Shown here: in pieces, positions 43,613-51,863 of the stretch
How the letters are laid out: each line of letters starts with the position of its first letter
Numbering within the stretch: position 1 is the first letter of the stretch
Assembly: GCA_937890005.1 (NCBI GenBank)
Contig: CALBZA010000059.1
Location: 8,371-72,370 of the forward strand
Direction of reading: 5' to 3'
Source of the DNA: an uncultured Verrucomicrobia subdivision 3 bacterium
Lineage (GTDB): Bacteria > Verrucomicrobiota > Verrucomicrobiia > Limisphaerales > DASXHY01
DNA: 64,000 nucleotides
Program-made: the position numbers and the translations under genes
The notes under the pieces: generated by a model
What the model saw: only the letters and a program-made list of their open reading frames with translations
What the model was told of the DNA's origin: nothing
The model's database searches: none

Positions 43613-43873
43613 CTATGCTTCGCCACAGCGATATTTCTCCAGAAGCAGGAAGGCCAATCGGATGTTCTTCTTCCGCTTCATTTCCCGCTCCAGATTCCGC
43701 ACCGCTTCCAAAGTTTCCAGTTCCAGAGATGCCACCACCTCCAGATCGCCCCCAAGACGTCGCGTTGAATAGGTGTGACCATTTCGATGTTGATACAATC
43801 GACGTGTTAAATCTGTCGTTGAACCAATGTAAAACCGTCCTGTCCCACTTTTTAGAATGTAAACCCAGGCCAT
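43613..43873 (-). CDS. Single-domain GIY-YIG nuclease
   Basis: 86 residues, minus strand, with a good ribosome site (GGGAG, 4 nt before ATG 43873). The GIY-YIG core is complete: VYILKS at residue 4, YIGSTTDLTRRLYQH near 15-29 with the catalytic Arg, and the catalytic Glu in RNLEREMKRKK near 60-70. The ORF ends EKYRCGEA. Small GIY-YIG proteins nick or cut DNA or RNA; the target here is unknown. It is the intact member of two tandem modules downstream of tRNA-Ile(CAU). Its stop is followed within 3 bp by a palindrome and the tRNA 3' fragment. Confidence 0.93.
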   Translation of the reverse strand: MAWVYILKSGTGRFYIGSTTDLTRRLYQHRNGHTYSTRRLGGDLEVVASLELETLEAVRNLEREMKRKKNIRLAFLLLEKYRCGEA

Positions 43874-43901
43874 GTTCTCCCTTGAATTTCCCTCTGTCGA
43901 A

Positions 43902-43953
43902 TGGTGGGCCCGCCCGGATTTGAACCGGGGACCAACCCCGAATGCATTCGGGG
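43902..43953 (-). repeat. Module B: tRNA-Ile 3' fragment and palindrome
   Basis: Positions 43902-43935 are identical over 34 nt to the 3' end of the tRNA-Ile(CAU) gene (44114-44147), including CCA. On the minus strand it is preceded by the same 18-bp palindrome (43936-43953). It sits just upstream of the intact GIY-YIG gene, separated from its ATG by 28 bp. Confidence 0.93.
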
Positions 43954-43956
43954 CTG

Positions 43957-44113
43957 CTATGCTTCGCCACAGCGATACCTCTCCAGAAGCAGGAAGGCCA
44001 ATCGGATGTTCTTCTTCCGCTTCATTTCCCGCTCCAGATTCCGCACCGCTTCCAAAGTTTCCAGTTCCAGAGATGCCACCACCTCCAGATCGCCCCCAAG
44101 GCGTCGCGTTGAA
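43957..44113 (-). pseudogene. Truncated second copy of the GIY-YIG gene
   Basis: Nearly identical to residues about 36-86 of the intact gene (43613-43873), with only a few base changes (ending ERYRCGEA). The N-terminal 35 codons are missing. The copy begins exactly at the tRNA CCA end (44114). It therefore lacks a start and the GIY motif and cannot make an active nuclease. The break falls at a short shared GAAT-GGTG stretch, suggesting deletion or recombination after a tandem duplication. Confidence 0.9.
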
Positions 44114-44189
44114 TGGTGGGCCCGCCCGGATTTGAACCGGGGACCAAGCGATTATGAGTCGCCTGCTCTAACCGCTGAGCTACGGGCCC
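44114..44189 (-). tRNA. tRNA-Ile(CAU), lysidine type
   Basis: 76 nt including encoded CCA. Acceptor stem GGGCCCG/CGGGCCC, discriminator A; D-arm AGCTCAGCGGTTAGAGC; anticodon stem-loop GGCGACTCATAATCGCT with loop CTCATAA, anticodon CAT; T-arm CCCGGTTCAAATCCGGG. The GCGACUCAUAAUCGC anticodon arm is that of tRNA-Ile2, whose C34 is changed to lysidine by TilS to read AUA, rather than of tRNA-Met. The CCA end directly abuts the truncated GIY-YIG copy. Confidence 0.96.
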
Positions 44190-44263
44190 GAGGCGCAGGG
44201 AATCTATCCCGCTCATCAGCTCAGCCGCAACGTGAAAACGGAATCTCTTTCCTCTCCAACAAA

Positions 44264-44293
44264 ACCAAACGCGGATCCATGTGAATCCGCGTT
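44264..44293 (-). terminator. Rho-independent terminator of the alkaline phosphatase gene
   Basis: A 9-bp stem AACGCGGAT/ATCCGCGTT (44268-44276, 44285-44293) with an 8-nt loop is followed on the minus strand by TGGTTTTGTTGG. It lies between the phosphatase stop and the tRNA. Confidence 0.75.
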
Positions 44294-44323
44294 CGGCAAT
44301 CCGACTGAATCGAGAACTCAGAA

Positions 44324-45886
44324 CTATGCCACTGCGTATTCGGCCACGTTTTCTTCCCTGCCGTGCGGCGCAATCTCCACAGACGCGGTCAATGGCACCT
44401 CGGGATTTTTGAAGTCGATTCCAGCCATCGTCGTGTAATGGCGGAACACGTCGGTGTTTTGAATGAATCCGCCGAAACGTTCCGCGCCCGGCCCCAGCGC
44501 GGTGATCGGCACATAGTCGGACGTGTGCGCATTGCTCGTCCAGCCGACTGCGATGTGATTTCCCAGAAGCTGGCCCAACTGAACCGTATCGGAATTCATT
44601 GAGTCGTAGAGCGCCGTTCCCTTCCTCGTCAGGTAGCTCAGGAAATGCTCGGCCTTGCGATCGGAAATCTTGTAGCCGGTGTTCTCGCCGATGATTTCCT
44701 GGATGTCTTTGATCGAAGGAACGTAATCCCTGCGCGGACGTTCGCCCGATTGATCGGATCTCACCGGATCATGAACGGAAATTTCCGGACGCGGGCGCCG
44801 GAGCTGTTCGAGAATGACCGGAAATGATGCCTTGATTCCGGCAATCCGCTTGAACTTCTGCGAGCTTTCGCCGTAGGCGCTGCCGGTGCCGTTCACGCCC
44901 ATGTTGCCATTGCCGTGATCGGTCGTAATGACGATGAGCGTGTTCGGCTGCTGCTTTTGAAATTCCAAAACGACGTCGATCGCCTCGTCGAAAGCGATCA
45001 TATCCCGCAACGCCGCCGCGGCATCGCAGTTGTGCGCACCGTGATCGACGCGGCCGCCTTCGATCTGAAGAATGAAACGGTCGTGGCGCCCGAGCCAGTC
45101 CAGCGCCCGACGGCTCATCATCGCAATCGTCGGCACCTGTTCGATCAGCTTGCGGTCGCCCATCTGATCCAACGTGAACGGAAGGTGGCTGTCGTAAAAA
45201 GTTCCGAGCCATCGTTTGCCCACCGGCGCCGATGCCAGCTCGTCGGCGTTGCGCATGACGTGGTAGTCGGCGGAAACGAATTCCGCGCGCAGGTCGCGTT
45301 TGTCCCTGCGTCTGCCCGGATTGAAGAACTTATCGCCACCACCGAGCATGAGATCGATTTTGCGTTCGAAGTATTGCACGGCGATTTCATCGCCTGAGCC
45401 GCGGCTGCCCACGGATGCTGCGAATCCAGCCGGTGTCGCATGTGTGATTTCCGTGGTCGTCACGAGCCCGCGCTTCCATCCCGCCTGGGCAAACAATTCG
45501 TAAAGTGTCGTCAGATTTTTCCCCGACGGCAGCACATTCACCACGCCGTTCATCACGCGCGAGCCGCAGCCCCAGCTGGATGACGCGGCGGAGGAATCCG
45601 TCACCATCGAATTCAGCGAACGCATGTTCATCACACCCTGCTTCACGCCGGGATCGTTCATCAGCTTGATCCAGGTCAATCCCTTCTGGCGCAGCTGTTG
45701 TGAAAGGTAATCGGCGCAGGTGAGCGTTCCCCAGCTCATGCCGTCTGCGACGAGGTGAATGATGCGTTCGGGCTTCTGTCCTGGAGCTGCACTGGCTCCA
45801 GCAGAACGAGCGATGTGTGGGAATCCGGCGACTGCGGTTCCGGTGGCGAGAAGTGACCGTGAGACGAATCGACGACGACTGATCAT
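44324..45886 (-). CDS. phoA: Tat-exported alkaline phosphatase
   Basis: 520 residues from ATG 45886, chosen for the twin-arginine signal MISRRRFVSRSLLATGTAVAGF. It is a PF00245 phosphomonoesterase. The first metal Asp is in LVADGMSWG. The nucleophile Ser is in VTDSSAASSSWG, and GGRVDHGAHNCD and TTDHGNGNMG carry the zinc/magnesium ligands. AHTSDYVPITALGPGAERF holds the last His. It would release phosphate from organic esters in the periplasm. No Pho box was identified upstream. It runs towards the tRNA module and ends at a clear terminator. Confidence 0.95.
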   Translation of the reverse strand: MISRRRFVSRSLLATGTAVAGFPHIARSAGASAAPGQKPERIIHLVADGMSWGTLTCADYLSQQLRQKGLTWIKLMNDPGVKQGVMNMRSLNSMVTDSSAASSSWGCGSRVMNGVVNVLPSGKNLTTLYELFAQAGWKRGLVTTTEITHATPAGFAASVGSRGSGDEIAVQYFERKIDLMLGGGDKFFNPGRRRDKRDLRAEFVSADYHVMRNADELASAPVGKRWLGTFYDSHLPFTLDQMGDRKLIEQVPTIAMMSRRALDWLGRHDRFILQIEGGRVDHGAHNCDAAAALRDMIAFDEAIDVVLEFQKQQPNTLIVITTDHGNGNMGVNGTGSAYGESSQKFKRIAGIKASFPVILEQLRRPRPEISVHDPVRSDQSGERPRRDYVPSIKDIQEIIGENTGYKISDRKAEHFLSYLTRKGTALYDSMNSDTVQLGQLLGNHIAVGWTSNAHTSDYVPITALGPGAERFGGFIQNTDVFRHYTTMAGIDFKNPEVPLTASVEIAPHGREENVAEYAVA

Positions 45887-46134
45887 GCCCGAAATCAAAA
45901 CCCCGATTCGTCGATGCTGCAAGCGCGAAACCGTAACAATTGTTGGCTCTTTGTAACTGGGCTCCGAGGTGTCACAGAATGCTCTTTCGAATTTCGTCCA
46001 TGTTGTCACACACGCCGGTCCATGCTCAACGAGGCGAATGCTACGTCGTTCGCGGAGATTATTTCTGCAAACAGACACCAATCTTTGACAATCCGCCGAA
46101 AGCTGTCTGAATTTCTCTCCGGCAACGTCATCCC

Positions 46135-47238
46135 ATGTCCGAAACGGATCCCAACCATTTCACTGCCGACGTCGCAGCATCGCGCGATGCCGCGGCGAAC
46201 GTTCTCACGCGACGGGGAATTGCATTGCTGGAAAACGGCGGGCGTGTGGAGCTTCTCGAAGCGATCCGATGTTTCGATCAGGCGATTGAACTTCGGCGGA
46301 CACTTCCGCTTTCGGAGGATCCTTGGATTCGCTACGGGTTGAGCGCCGGATGGCTGAACCGGGGCGATACGTTCACACGATTGGGCTCGGCGCAGGATTT
46401 GGAGGAGGCACTTCGTTCATTCGATGAAGCATTGGTTCACATCCAGCAGCTGCCGCTCGACACGCATCCGTTGTTTCGGAAACGCCTGGCAATCGCGTGG
46501 TTGAACCGTGGCCTTTCCCTTCAGGCGATGAAAACGGAGAACGGCCTCAATGCCGCGCTCACTTCGTTTAACCGCTGCATTGCGATTTGCCGGGACGAAC
46601 GGCTCGGAGATTTTCCTGAGAACAGGCACTTGTCCGCCGCCGCGTGGACCAATCGCGCGAATGCGTTGCTCGACCTTGCCGCGCCTTCCGCGCTGAACGC
46701 ACTGATCGCCGCCCGCTGCGCAATCGATCTGACTGATGGCGCGGAGAATGATCTGGCTCTGGCGGAAATCGGCATCAAAGCGCGTCACATCCTTTGCCGC
46801 GCACTCGCTCTGATGCTTTTAAAACAATTGCCGCACGAACGCCCGGCGGACTGGATCGATGAAGCCACGGACGCCGTCGAATCGGGATTGCAGCTCGCAC
46901 GACTCTGGGAAGCGAAAGGTCATACTAAGTTCAAAGCTCTGCGCGACGATCTGTTCCGGTTCGGCGCTCGTGTTTATCAAACGTTTCAGCCGCATTTCCT
47001 GACGGAATTTCTGCTGGAACAATTGGAATCGAGCGACGCGTCGCAGTCCTCGACAGATCAGAGCATGCGTTTCGCGGCATTTGAGGCAGTCTGGCACGCG
47101 GCGGCGCAACTTCATCGCGATGGATTCAAGAGCCAGAACACCGGCGAATTCCAAAAACTTGTCGCGCAGATGTCGGAATTGCGGGTTGTTGAGGAAAAAC
47201 TGGCGGGTCTGAAAACCGCAGGAACCGGAGCAGACTAG
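46135..47238 (+). CDS. TPR-like helical protein, function unknown
   Basis: 367 residues, no signal peptide. At least three TPR-like helix pairs are visible (RGIALLENGGRVELLEAIRCFDQAIELR; LNRGDTFTRLGSAQDLEEALRSFDEALVHI; LNRGLSLQAMKTENGLNAALTSFNRCIAICR). The C-terminal third is helical without clear repeats. It precedes tonB by 166 bp on the same strand, so it could be part of the same system, but this is inferred from position only. Confidence 0.88.
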   Translation: MSETDPNHFTADVAASRDAAANVLTRRGIALLENGGRVELLEAIRCFDQAIELRRTLPLSEDPWIRYGLSAGWLNRGDTFTRLGSAQDLEEALRSFDEALVHIQQLPLDTHPLFRKRLAIAWLNRGLSLQAMKTENGLNAALTSFNRCIAICRDERLGDFPENRHLSAAAWTNRANALLDLAAPSALNALIAARCAIDLTDGAENDLALAEIGIKARHILCRALALMLLKQLPHERPADWIDEATDAVESGLQLARLWEAKGHTKFKALRDDLFRFGARVYQTFQPHFLTEFLLEQLESSDASQSSTDQSMRFAAFEAVWHAAAQLHRDGFKSQNTGEFQKLVAQMSELRVVEEKLAGLKTAGTGAD

Positions 47239-47404
47239 CCGGGTCGCGTATTATCAGGAACACGGTTCGGCGCCAAAAACAGCCACCACCGCCGTTCTGA
47301 CGACTCCGAAGTCCTCCGGGGACGATCGGCCGGTTGCAACCGAACGGCAGTAATTCGCAAACGAACGAAAGCCGGTTTTTGACGTAAGTGGTTCAGTAGC
47401 GGGC

Positions 47405-48160
47405 GTGAACTTTGCAAACACGATCGGTCCTGAGCCGCTTCTGGCCTCCGCAGAGGCCCGCGTGCGTTCGCCGCGCCGCGTGGCGACGGTGGCCATTCCG
47501 CAGGAAGATGGAATTTCGGGCGTGCAGGTGTTCACACTCGTGCTTTGGATGGGGCTTTTGACTATTGGCGGATTTGGTTTCGCACTGCCTTATCTGCGTC
47601 CCGCCGCACCGAAACCGGAACCACCCCCTGTTCAGGCCCAGTTCCTGGCTGTTCAATTGACGACCGACGATTTGCCGGACCTTGCGCCATCCGCATCCGA
47701 GCCGCTTCAGTCTCCCGTTCCGCCAGCGGCCATCCTTCAACCTTCCGCGGTGCAACCGATGCTTGTGGCTGAACCTTCACCCACGATTGCCTTTGCACTT
47801 CCGGTTTCCGCACCGGCCCAGGTGGTGCCCGCGGCGCAGGCAAGCTATTCAAAAGCGGTCAGCGAAACGGTGGATCAACCGGTCACCGCGGTTCAGACAC
47901 TGACCTTTGGACGCGGCGAAGGCAAACAGCCCGCTCCCGAATATCCGCTGCTCGCCCGGCGTGAAGGTCAGGAGGGTTCCGTGCGCGTGCGGCTCAGCGT
48001 GGGCACCGACGGTCGCGTCACCCATGCCGAAGCTGCAGAAAGCTGTCCGTGGCCGCTGTTGAACGATTCAGCGCTTCGAACAATCAGCAAACGCTGGCGC
48101 TTTGCTCCCGGTTCTGCGCGACTCTACGAAGTGGTCATTCACTTCAAACTGAGCCGCTGA
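47405..48160 (+). CDS. tonB: TonB family protein
   Basis: 251 residues from GTG 47405. It has an N-terminal cytoplasmic segment, one membrane segment (TLVLWMGLLTIGGFGFALPY, about residues 45-64), a Pro/Glu-rich periplasmic spacer, and the TonB C-terminal domain. That domain reads PEYPLLARREGQEGSVRVRLSVGTDGRVTHAEAAESCPWPLLNDSALRTISKRWRF. It transmits the proton-motive force to outer-membrane receptors. exbB and exbD follow immediately. Confidence 0.93.
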   Translation: MNFANTIGPEPLLASAEARVRSPRRVATVAIPQEDGISGVQVFTLVLWMGLLTIGGFGFALPYLRPAAPKPEPPPVQAQFLAVQLTTDDLPDLAPSASEPLQSPVPPAAILQPSAVQPMLVAEPSPTIAFALPVSAPAQVVPAAQASYSKAVSETVDQPVTAVQTLTFGRGEGKQPAPEYPLLARREGQEGSVRVRLSVGTDGRVTHAEAAESCPWPLLNDSALRTISKRWRFAPGSARLYEVVIHFKLSR

Positions 48161-48172
48161 CCCCCGCCCCTC

Positions 48173-48844
48173 ATGCTCGCAAATCTTGTTCTCGATTTTT
48201 TCATCAAAGGCGGCCCCATCATGTGGCCGATCCTGTTCTGCACCATCGCCGCATTGGTCGTCGTTTTGGAACGCGCGCTCTGGTGGTGGTCGCTTGCCCG
48301 AAAAACCAACACGAACGAACTGGATCAAGCCTTTGATGCCATCAGCCGGGGAACCTTCGACACCGCCCTTCAGCTGGCGTCCAAATCGGAAAACCCGTTC
48401 CTCCGCACCTTGCGCGAAGGTCTTGTTCACGCCCACACCTCGATGCTCGGGGCGATGCAGCTGAAGGCTGAGAATGAAATCGAAAATGCCGAGAAACGGC
48501 TCTGGGTGCTCAGCACGTTCATTACTCTCGCTCCGCTGCTCGGATTGCTCGGAACGGTCACCGGCATCATGCACTCGTTCAACTTTGTCGGAGACGAACA
48601 GCTTGCGGTGACGAAAGTTTCCGGCGGCATCGGCGAGGCCCTGATTGCCACCGCGTGCGGTCTGGCGGTCGCGATCATCTGCCTGCTGCCCTACAACTAT
48701 TTCAACCGGCGTCTTTCGCATTTGCGGTCCAAGCTCGAACGGACGATCAACCACGTGGAACTGCTCGCGGAATCGGCGAAGCATCACGGCCACGACATCG
48801 AAGCCTTCGCCCGCCAGCACGCCTCACGCGAAAAATTCCAATGA
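48173..48844 (+). CDS. exbB: ExbB/TolQ-type proton channel
   Basis: 223 residues with three membrane segments. The first is near residues 15-35 (MWPILFCTIAALVVVLE). The conserved helices APLLGLLGTVTGIMHSF and GEALIATACGLAVAIICLLPYNYFNRR follow. It forms the inner-membrane motor with ExbD. It starts 12 bp after tonB. Confidence 0.95.
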   Translation: MLANLVLDFFIKGGPIMWPILFCTIAALVVVLERALWWWSLARKTNTNELDQAFDAISRGTFDTALQLASKSENPFLRTLREGLVHAHTSMLGAMQLKAENEIENAEKRLWVLSTFITLAPLLGLLGTVTGIMHSFNFVGDEQLAVTKVSGGIGEALIATACGLAVAIICLLPYNYFNRRLSHLRSKLERTINHVELLAESAKHHGHDIEAFARQHASREKFQ

Positions 48845-48907
48845 CCTGAACCGCCGCACTCACGCACTCACGCACTCACGCATCACGCATCCCGTTTCAC
48901 GTTTCCC

Positions 48908-49330
48908 ATGCCAGTCAAACTCGGATCACGTCACCGCAGCGAATCGGAAGCACGGATCGAGATCATTCCGCTGATCGACATCATGTTCTTCCTGCTCGCG
49001 GCGTTCATGCTGGTGAGCCTGAGCATGGTGAACATGAAAAGCGTGAAGGTGAACCTGCCGACCGCCACAAAGGCGACCACGGAAACGAAAAACGATTTCG
49101 TCGCGCTCTCGGTCGATAAAAGCGGTTCGATGTACATCGACAAGCAGCTCGTCGGGCCGAATGAACTCACGCAGATGCTCACCGCCTGGAAGCAAACCAA
49201 CGACGCCATCCGCGTGTTCATCAGCGGTGATAAGGAAGCCCGTCACGGCGATGTCATCCACGTTCTCGATCTGGTCCGCTCCACAGGAATCGACAGGGTC
49301 GCTTTCGAAATCCGGGAGGCGAGCCAGTGA
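48908..49330 (+). CDS. exbD: ExbD/TolR-type biopolymer transport protein
   Basis: 140 residues. One membrane segment carries the essential Asp (IEIIPLIDIMFFLLAAFMLVSL, Asp near residue 23). A periplasmic domain with the ...DKQLVGPNEL..VFISGDKEARHGDVIHVLDLVRSTGIDRV pattern follows. Three tandem CACTCACG units lie in the 63-bp gap before it. Confidence 0.95.
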   Translation: MPVKLGSRHRSESEARIEIIPLIDIMFFLLAAFMLVSLSMVNMKSVKVNLPTATKATTETKNDFVALSVDKSGSMYIDKQLVGPNELTQMLTAWKQTNDAIRVFISGDKEARHGDVIHVLDLVRSTGIDRVAFEIREASQ

Positions 49331-49833
49331 ACCGCGCCCTGAAATGGATCAATCTCGCAGGCGTCCTCGCTCTCGCCATTCTTTGCGTGATTCAGTGGAG
49401 TCGCGATCGCGCATTGAACCTCGAGATCAATCGCCTTGAAAAGGCGCGCATCGACAACGAAGCGAAGATTCAGGAGCAGGAGAAAGCCATCCGCGGCCTG
49501 AACAGCGACCTTGCCCTGTTCAAGGAACAATTGACCACGACCCGCTCCGAGCTGAAAGACACCCGCGACCAACTCCGAACCGTGGAATTGGAGAACATCA
49601 ACCTTTCAGCCGAGCGCGATCAATTGCGGATCAGCATCACCAACTGGATGGAAGCGGTGACGCTTCGCGACGAACGCATCAAGGAAGCCAATGAACGCAT
49701 CCAGAGCCTGGCCAACGATCTGAACGATTCGATCGGGAAGTTCAACGAACTCGCGACCAACTACAACAACGTCGTGGCCGATCTGAACCGACTCTCCGAA
49801 GCCAAAGCGCCGTCATCAGGCGCGCGGCAGTAG
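49327..49833 (+). CDS. Membrane-anchored coiled-coil protein next to exbD
   Basis: 168 residues from GTG 49327, overlapping the exbD stop by 4 nt. An N-terminal membrane segment (WINLAGVLALAILCVIQW) is followed by a continuous coiled coil. The plan and composition resemble the protein at 1321-2127. Its place in the exb operon suggests it works with the TonB motor or envelope, perhaps as a spacer; this is inferred. Confidence 0.88.
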   Translation: MNRALKWINLAGVLALAILCVIQWSRDRALNLEINRLEKARIDNEAKIQEQEKAIRGLNSDLALFKEQLTTTRSELKDTRDQLRTVELENINLSAERDQLRISITNWMEAVTLRDERIKEANERIQSLANDLNDSIGKFNELATNYNNVVADLNRLSEAKAPSSGARQ

Positions 49834-49837
49834 CGGA

Positions 49838-50416
49838 TCACGGACAAACCACAGGTTCCGCACGGCGGCTCTTCTTCATGGGTTTGACAGGCTTCTGTTC
49901 CTGTCTCACCGCCGGTTTCACCAGAAGACAGCTTTGCGCGTGTCCAAGTGTTCGCTTGATGGCCGGGAACAATCGTGACGAGGCAATGGCAAACGCCAGT
50001 TCCACCAACGCCTCCTTGCCATACGCTTTGATCACGGCTTCGCGAAGTTCAGGATCGTCATTACCGCGCGCCACCGTTTCAGCCAACCGATATACCGTTG
50101 CAAGTTCGTCGGAAAGCAACGCAGTGTTGCCATCAAGTGCGACGTCCAATGTGTCCGGCGAAATGCCTTCCTGCTGGGCGACATTCACCGCGATCTGCAC
50201 GCAGGTGCCGCAATCCTCCGCCTTCGTCGCTGCGATTCGCGCGACGTGAAACGCATCGAGCGGAAGCCGTTTCCGATGCGTGCCCATCGGACCGATCAGG
50301 GCCAGCTTGAAAAAGGCTGAAGGGGAGAGCTCCACAATCTCGCGAAGATAATCGAGAGGGGCTCCGAGTTTTCGTTCCTGCTGCGTCACCAGGTTATTGA
50401 GGAATCGTGTCAGCAT
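49838..50416 (-). CDS. Carboxymuconolactone decarboxylase / AhpD-like protein
   Basis: 192 residues. The all-helical family core contains EDCGTCVQIAVNVAQQEG near residues 67-84, with the CxxC pair of AhpD-like enzymes. ELREAVIKAYGKEALVELAFAIASSRLFPAIKR follows. Members act as alkylhydroperoxidase partners or as decarboxylases. The basic C-terminus (KPVKPMKKSRRAE) is an extension. It is convergent with the coiled-coil gene. Confidence 0.88.
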   Translation of the reverse strand: MLTRFLNNLVTQQERKLGAPLDYLREIVELSPSAFFKLALIGPMGTHRKRLPLDAFHVARIAATKAEDCGTCVQIAVNVAQQEGISPDTLDVALDGNTALLSDELATVYRLAETVARGNDDPELREAVIKAYGKEALVELAFAIASSRLFPAIKRTLGHAQSCLLVKPAVRQEQKPVKPMKKSRRAEPVVCP

Positions 50417-50487
50417 AATGTTCCTTTTTTGCGCTCACCCTAACCCTGAACCGCATTCGCGAAATGGAACTATGGTGGTAGCGCCGT

Positions 50488-50507
50488 GGCGGAGCGGCAG
50501 CTCCGCC
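50488..50507. repeat. Palindrome GGCGGAGC-GGCA-GCTCCGCC in an intergenic repeat
   Basis: It lies in the 245-bp gap upstream of the L,D-transpeptidase. An ATCCGTGTTTCATCTGTG..TTCATCTGTG stretch (about 50578-50606) of the kind often seen as a dispersed repeat follows in the same gap. No gene is seen there. Confidence 0.6.
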
Positions 50508-50661
50508 CTACCTGGCCGCCGCCGCCAGGGATCGGTCGTGAGGAAGATTCCTTACGCGCGCGAAACATATCGCCTCTAATCCGTGTTTCATCTGTGTTCA
50601 TCTGTGGCCAAGACCCAATAAACCGGAAATCACACTTGACCCGCATAGCCGCCATTGGATC

Positions 50662-51468
50662 ATGCGCCCCATGATCCCCTCACGAGATCCGCTCTCTCGT
50701 AAGTGCATTTTTGCGCATGGCGTTGCGCCCAACCCGCAATTTCTCCTTCTCGCCTCCGCAATGATTCTCCTCTCCGGCTGCGCGTATCAGCGACAGTCCT
50801 GGCGCGACTGGATGGAATCGCCGCTGCCCGCACCGGCCGTCGCCGCCCAATCCCCGGCCTGGATGTTTCCCACGAACAGCATCGGCTCGCTCGCGCCGTC
50901 ATATCGCATCGGAGATGGCGCCCGCGTCGCGCCAGGATTCGACCTGAAAATGCGCAATCCAGATTTTCCCAACACGTTCATCGAGGCTGTTTACATCAAT
51001 CTGTCCGATCCGACGAACGGGTTGACGCTGAAATGGACCGGTTCGCTTGCTGAACAGGGACCTGTCGGGCCTTGGCCGATCACGCCGGGTCGGGGATCGA
51101 ATGGACGCGACTGCGATTCGGTGGAAGATAGCAACATGGTGAACTCGCTTTGCACGCCGAAGGGAAATTTCCCGGTCGCAGGATTTGCCGATCATCTGGA
51201 GCAAACGCCGATCTGCCGCTACGCAACCTGGGTCGTTTACGCGCCGCGATACATCGCGATTCATTCGCATACCGAACTGCCGCCGGTTCCTGCATCAGCT
51301 GGCTGCGTCCGGGTTCCTCATGAAGCGGCGAAGCTCATTCACAACAACAGCCGGGTCGGCATCACGCTGGTCAGCATCGGCGGGACCTGGCATCGACCTT
51401 CGTTGCAACCGATTGTTTTGAGCAACACTCTCGCGGTACCGCTCACCGCCCAACACAACACTCCATGA
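50662..51468 (+). CDS. L,D-transpeptidase (YkuD) lipoprotein
   Basis: 268 residues. A signal-like segment ends in the lipobox LLSGC at about residue 40, so Lgt would lipidate it. The YkuD domain lies in the second half, with IAIHSHTELPPVPASAGCVRVPHEAAKLIHNN. It holds the family motif H...S-x-G-C-[VI]-R with the catalytic Cys. It would cross-link peptidoglycan stems or attach proteins to them. It overlaps the DoxX-like gene by 4 nt (ATGA). Confidence 0.9.
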   Translation: MRPMIPSRDPLSRKCIFAHGVAPNPQFLLLASAMILLSGCAYQRQSWRDWMESPLPAPAVAAQSPAWMFPTNSIGSLAPSYRIGDGARVAPGFDLKMRNPDFPNTFIEAVYINLSDPTNGLTLKWTGSLAEQGPVGPWPITPGRGSNGRDCDSVEDSNMVNSLCTPKGNFPVAGFADHLEQTPICRYATWVVYAPRYIAIHSHTELPPVPASAGCVRVPHEAAKLIHNNSRVGITLVSIGGTWHRPSLQPIVLSNTLAVPLTAQHNTP

Positions 51469-51863
51469 AAAAACACATTCCCACAGCCGCCGGAATCATC
51501 CTCGGACTGCTGTTCATCATGTCCGGAGCGACATTTCTGCTGAAACTCGTTCCGACACCCACTTTGCCCGAGGGGACACCCATCGCTCATTTCATGAGTG
51601 CGTTCGGCCCGACCGGCTACATGACTTTTGTGAAAGTTCTGGAACTGATCGGCGGCATCCTGGTGGCGGTTCCGAAAACGCGAAATCTCGGCCTGCTCGT
51701 ACTTGGACCGATTCTCGTCAACATCCTGGCATTTCACATTTTCGTGACGAACTTCGAGGGACTGTTTTCGCCGATGCTGCTTTTCATTATGGCGCTAGCG
51801 CTGTTCCTGCTCTGGACGGAGCGCAAGGCGTTCGCGGGTTTGGCGAACCGACGGTCAATGTAG
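51465..51863 (+). CDS. DoxX-like membrane protein
   Basis: 132 residues with four membrane segments: AAGIILGLLFIMSGATFLL; FMSAFGPTGYMTFVKVLELIGGILVAV; LLVLGPILVNILAFHIFV; MLLFIMALALFLLW. It matches the small DoxX/DoxD-type family, linked to redox and oxidative stress. It is coupled to the L,D-transpeptidase gene. Confidence 0.88.
   Translation: MKKHIPTAAGIILGLLFIMSGATFLLKLVPTPTLPEGTPIAHFMSAFGPTGYMTFVKVLELIGGILVAVPKTRNLGLLVLGPILVNILAFHIFVTNFEGLFSPMLLFIMALALFLLWTERKAFAGLANRRSM

Noticed and set aside
43410..43970. 186-residue minus-strand ORF across both modules
   Set aside because: It is a different frame from the GIY-YIG gene and reads through the tRNA fragment and palindrome.
44114..44189. 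Calling the CAU tRNA a tRNA-Met
   Set aside because: The anticodon arm and acceptor sequence match the tRNA-Ile2 type; methionine tRNAs have different D and anticodon arms.
43525..44284. Plus-strand ORFs with GPPGFEPG / WARPDLNRG peptides
   Set aside because: These are translations of the tRNA gene and its 3' fragments on the wrong strand, a well-known annotation artefact.
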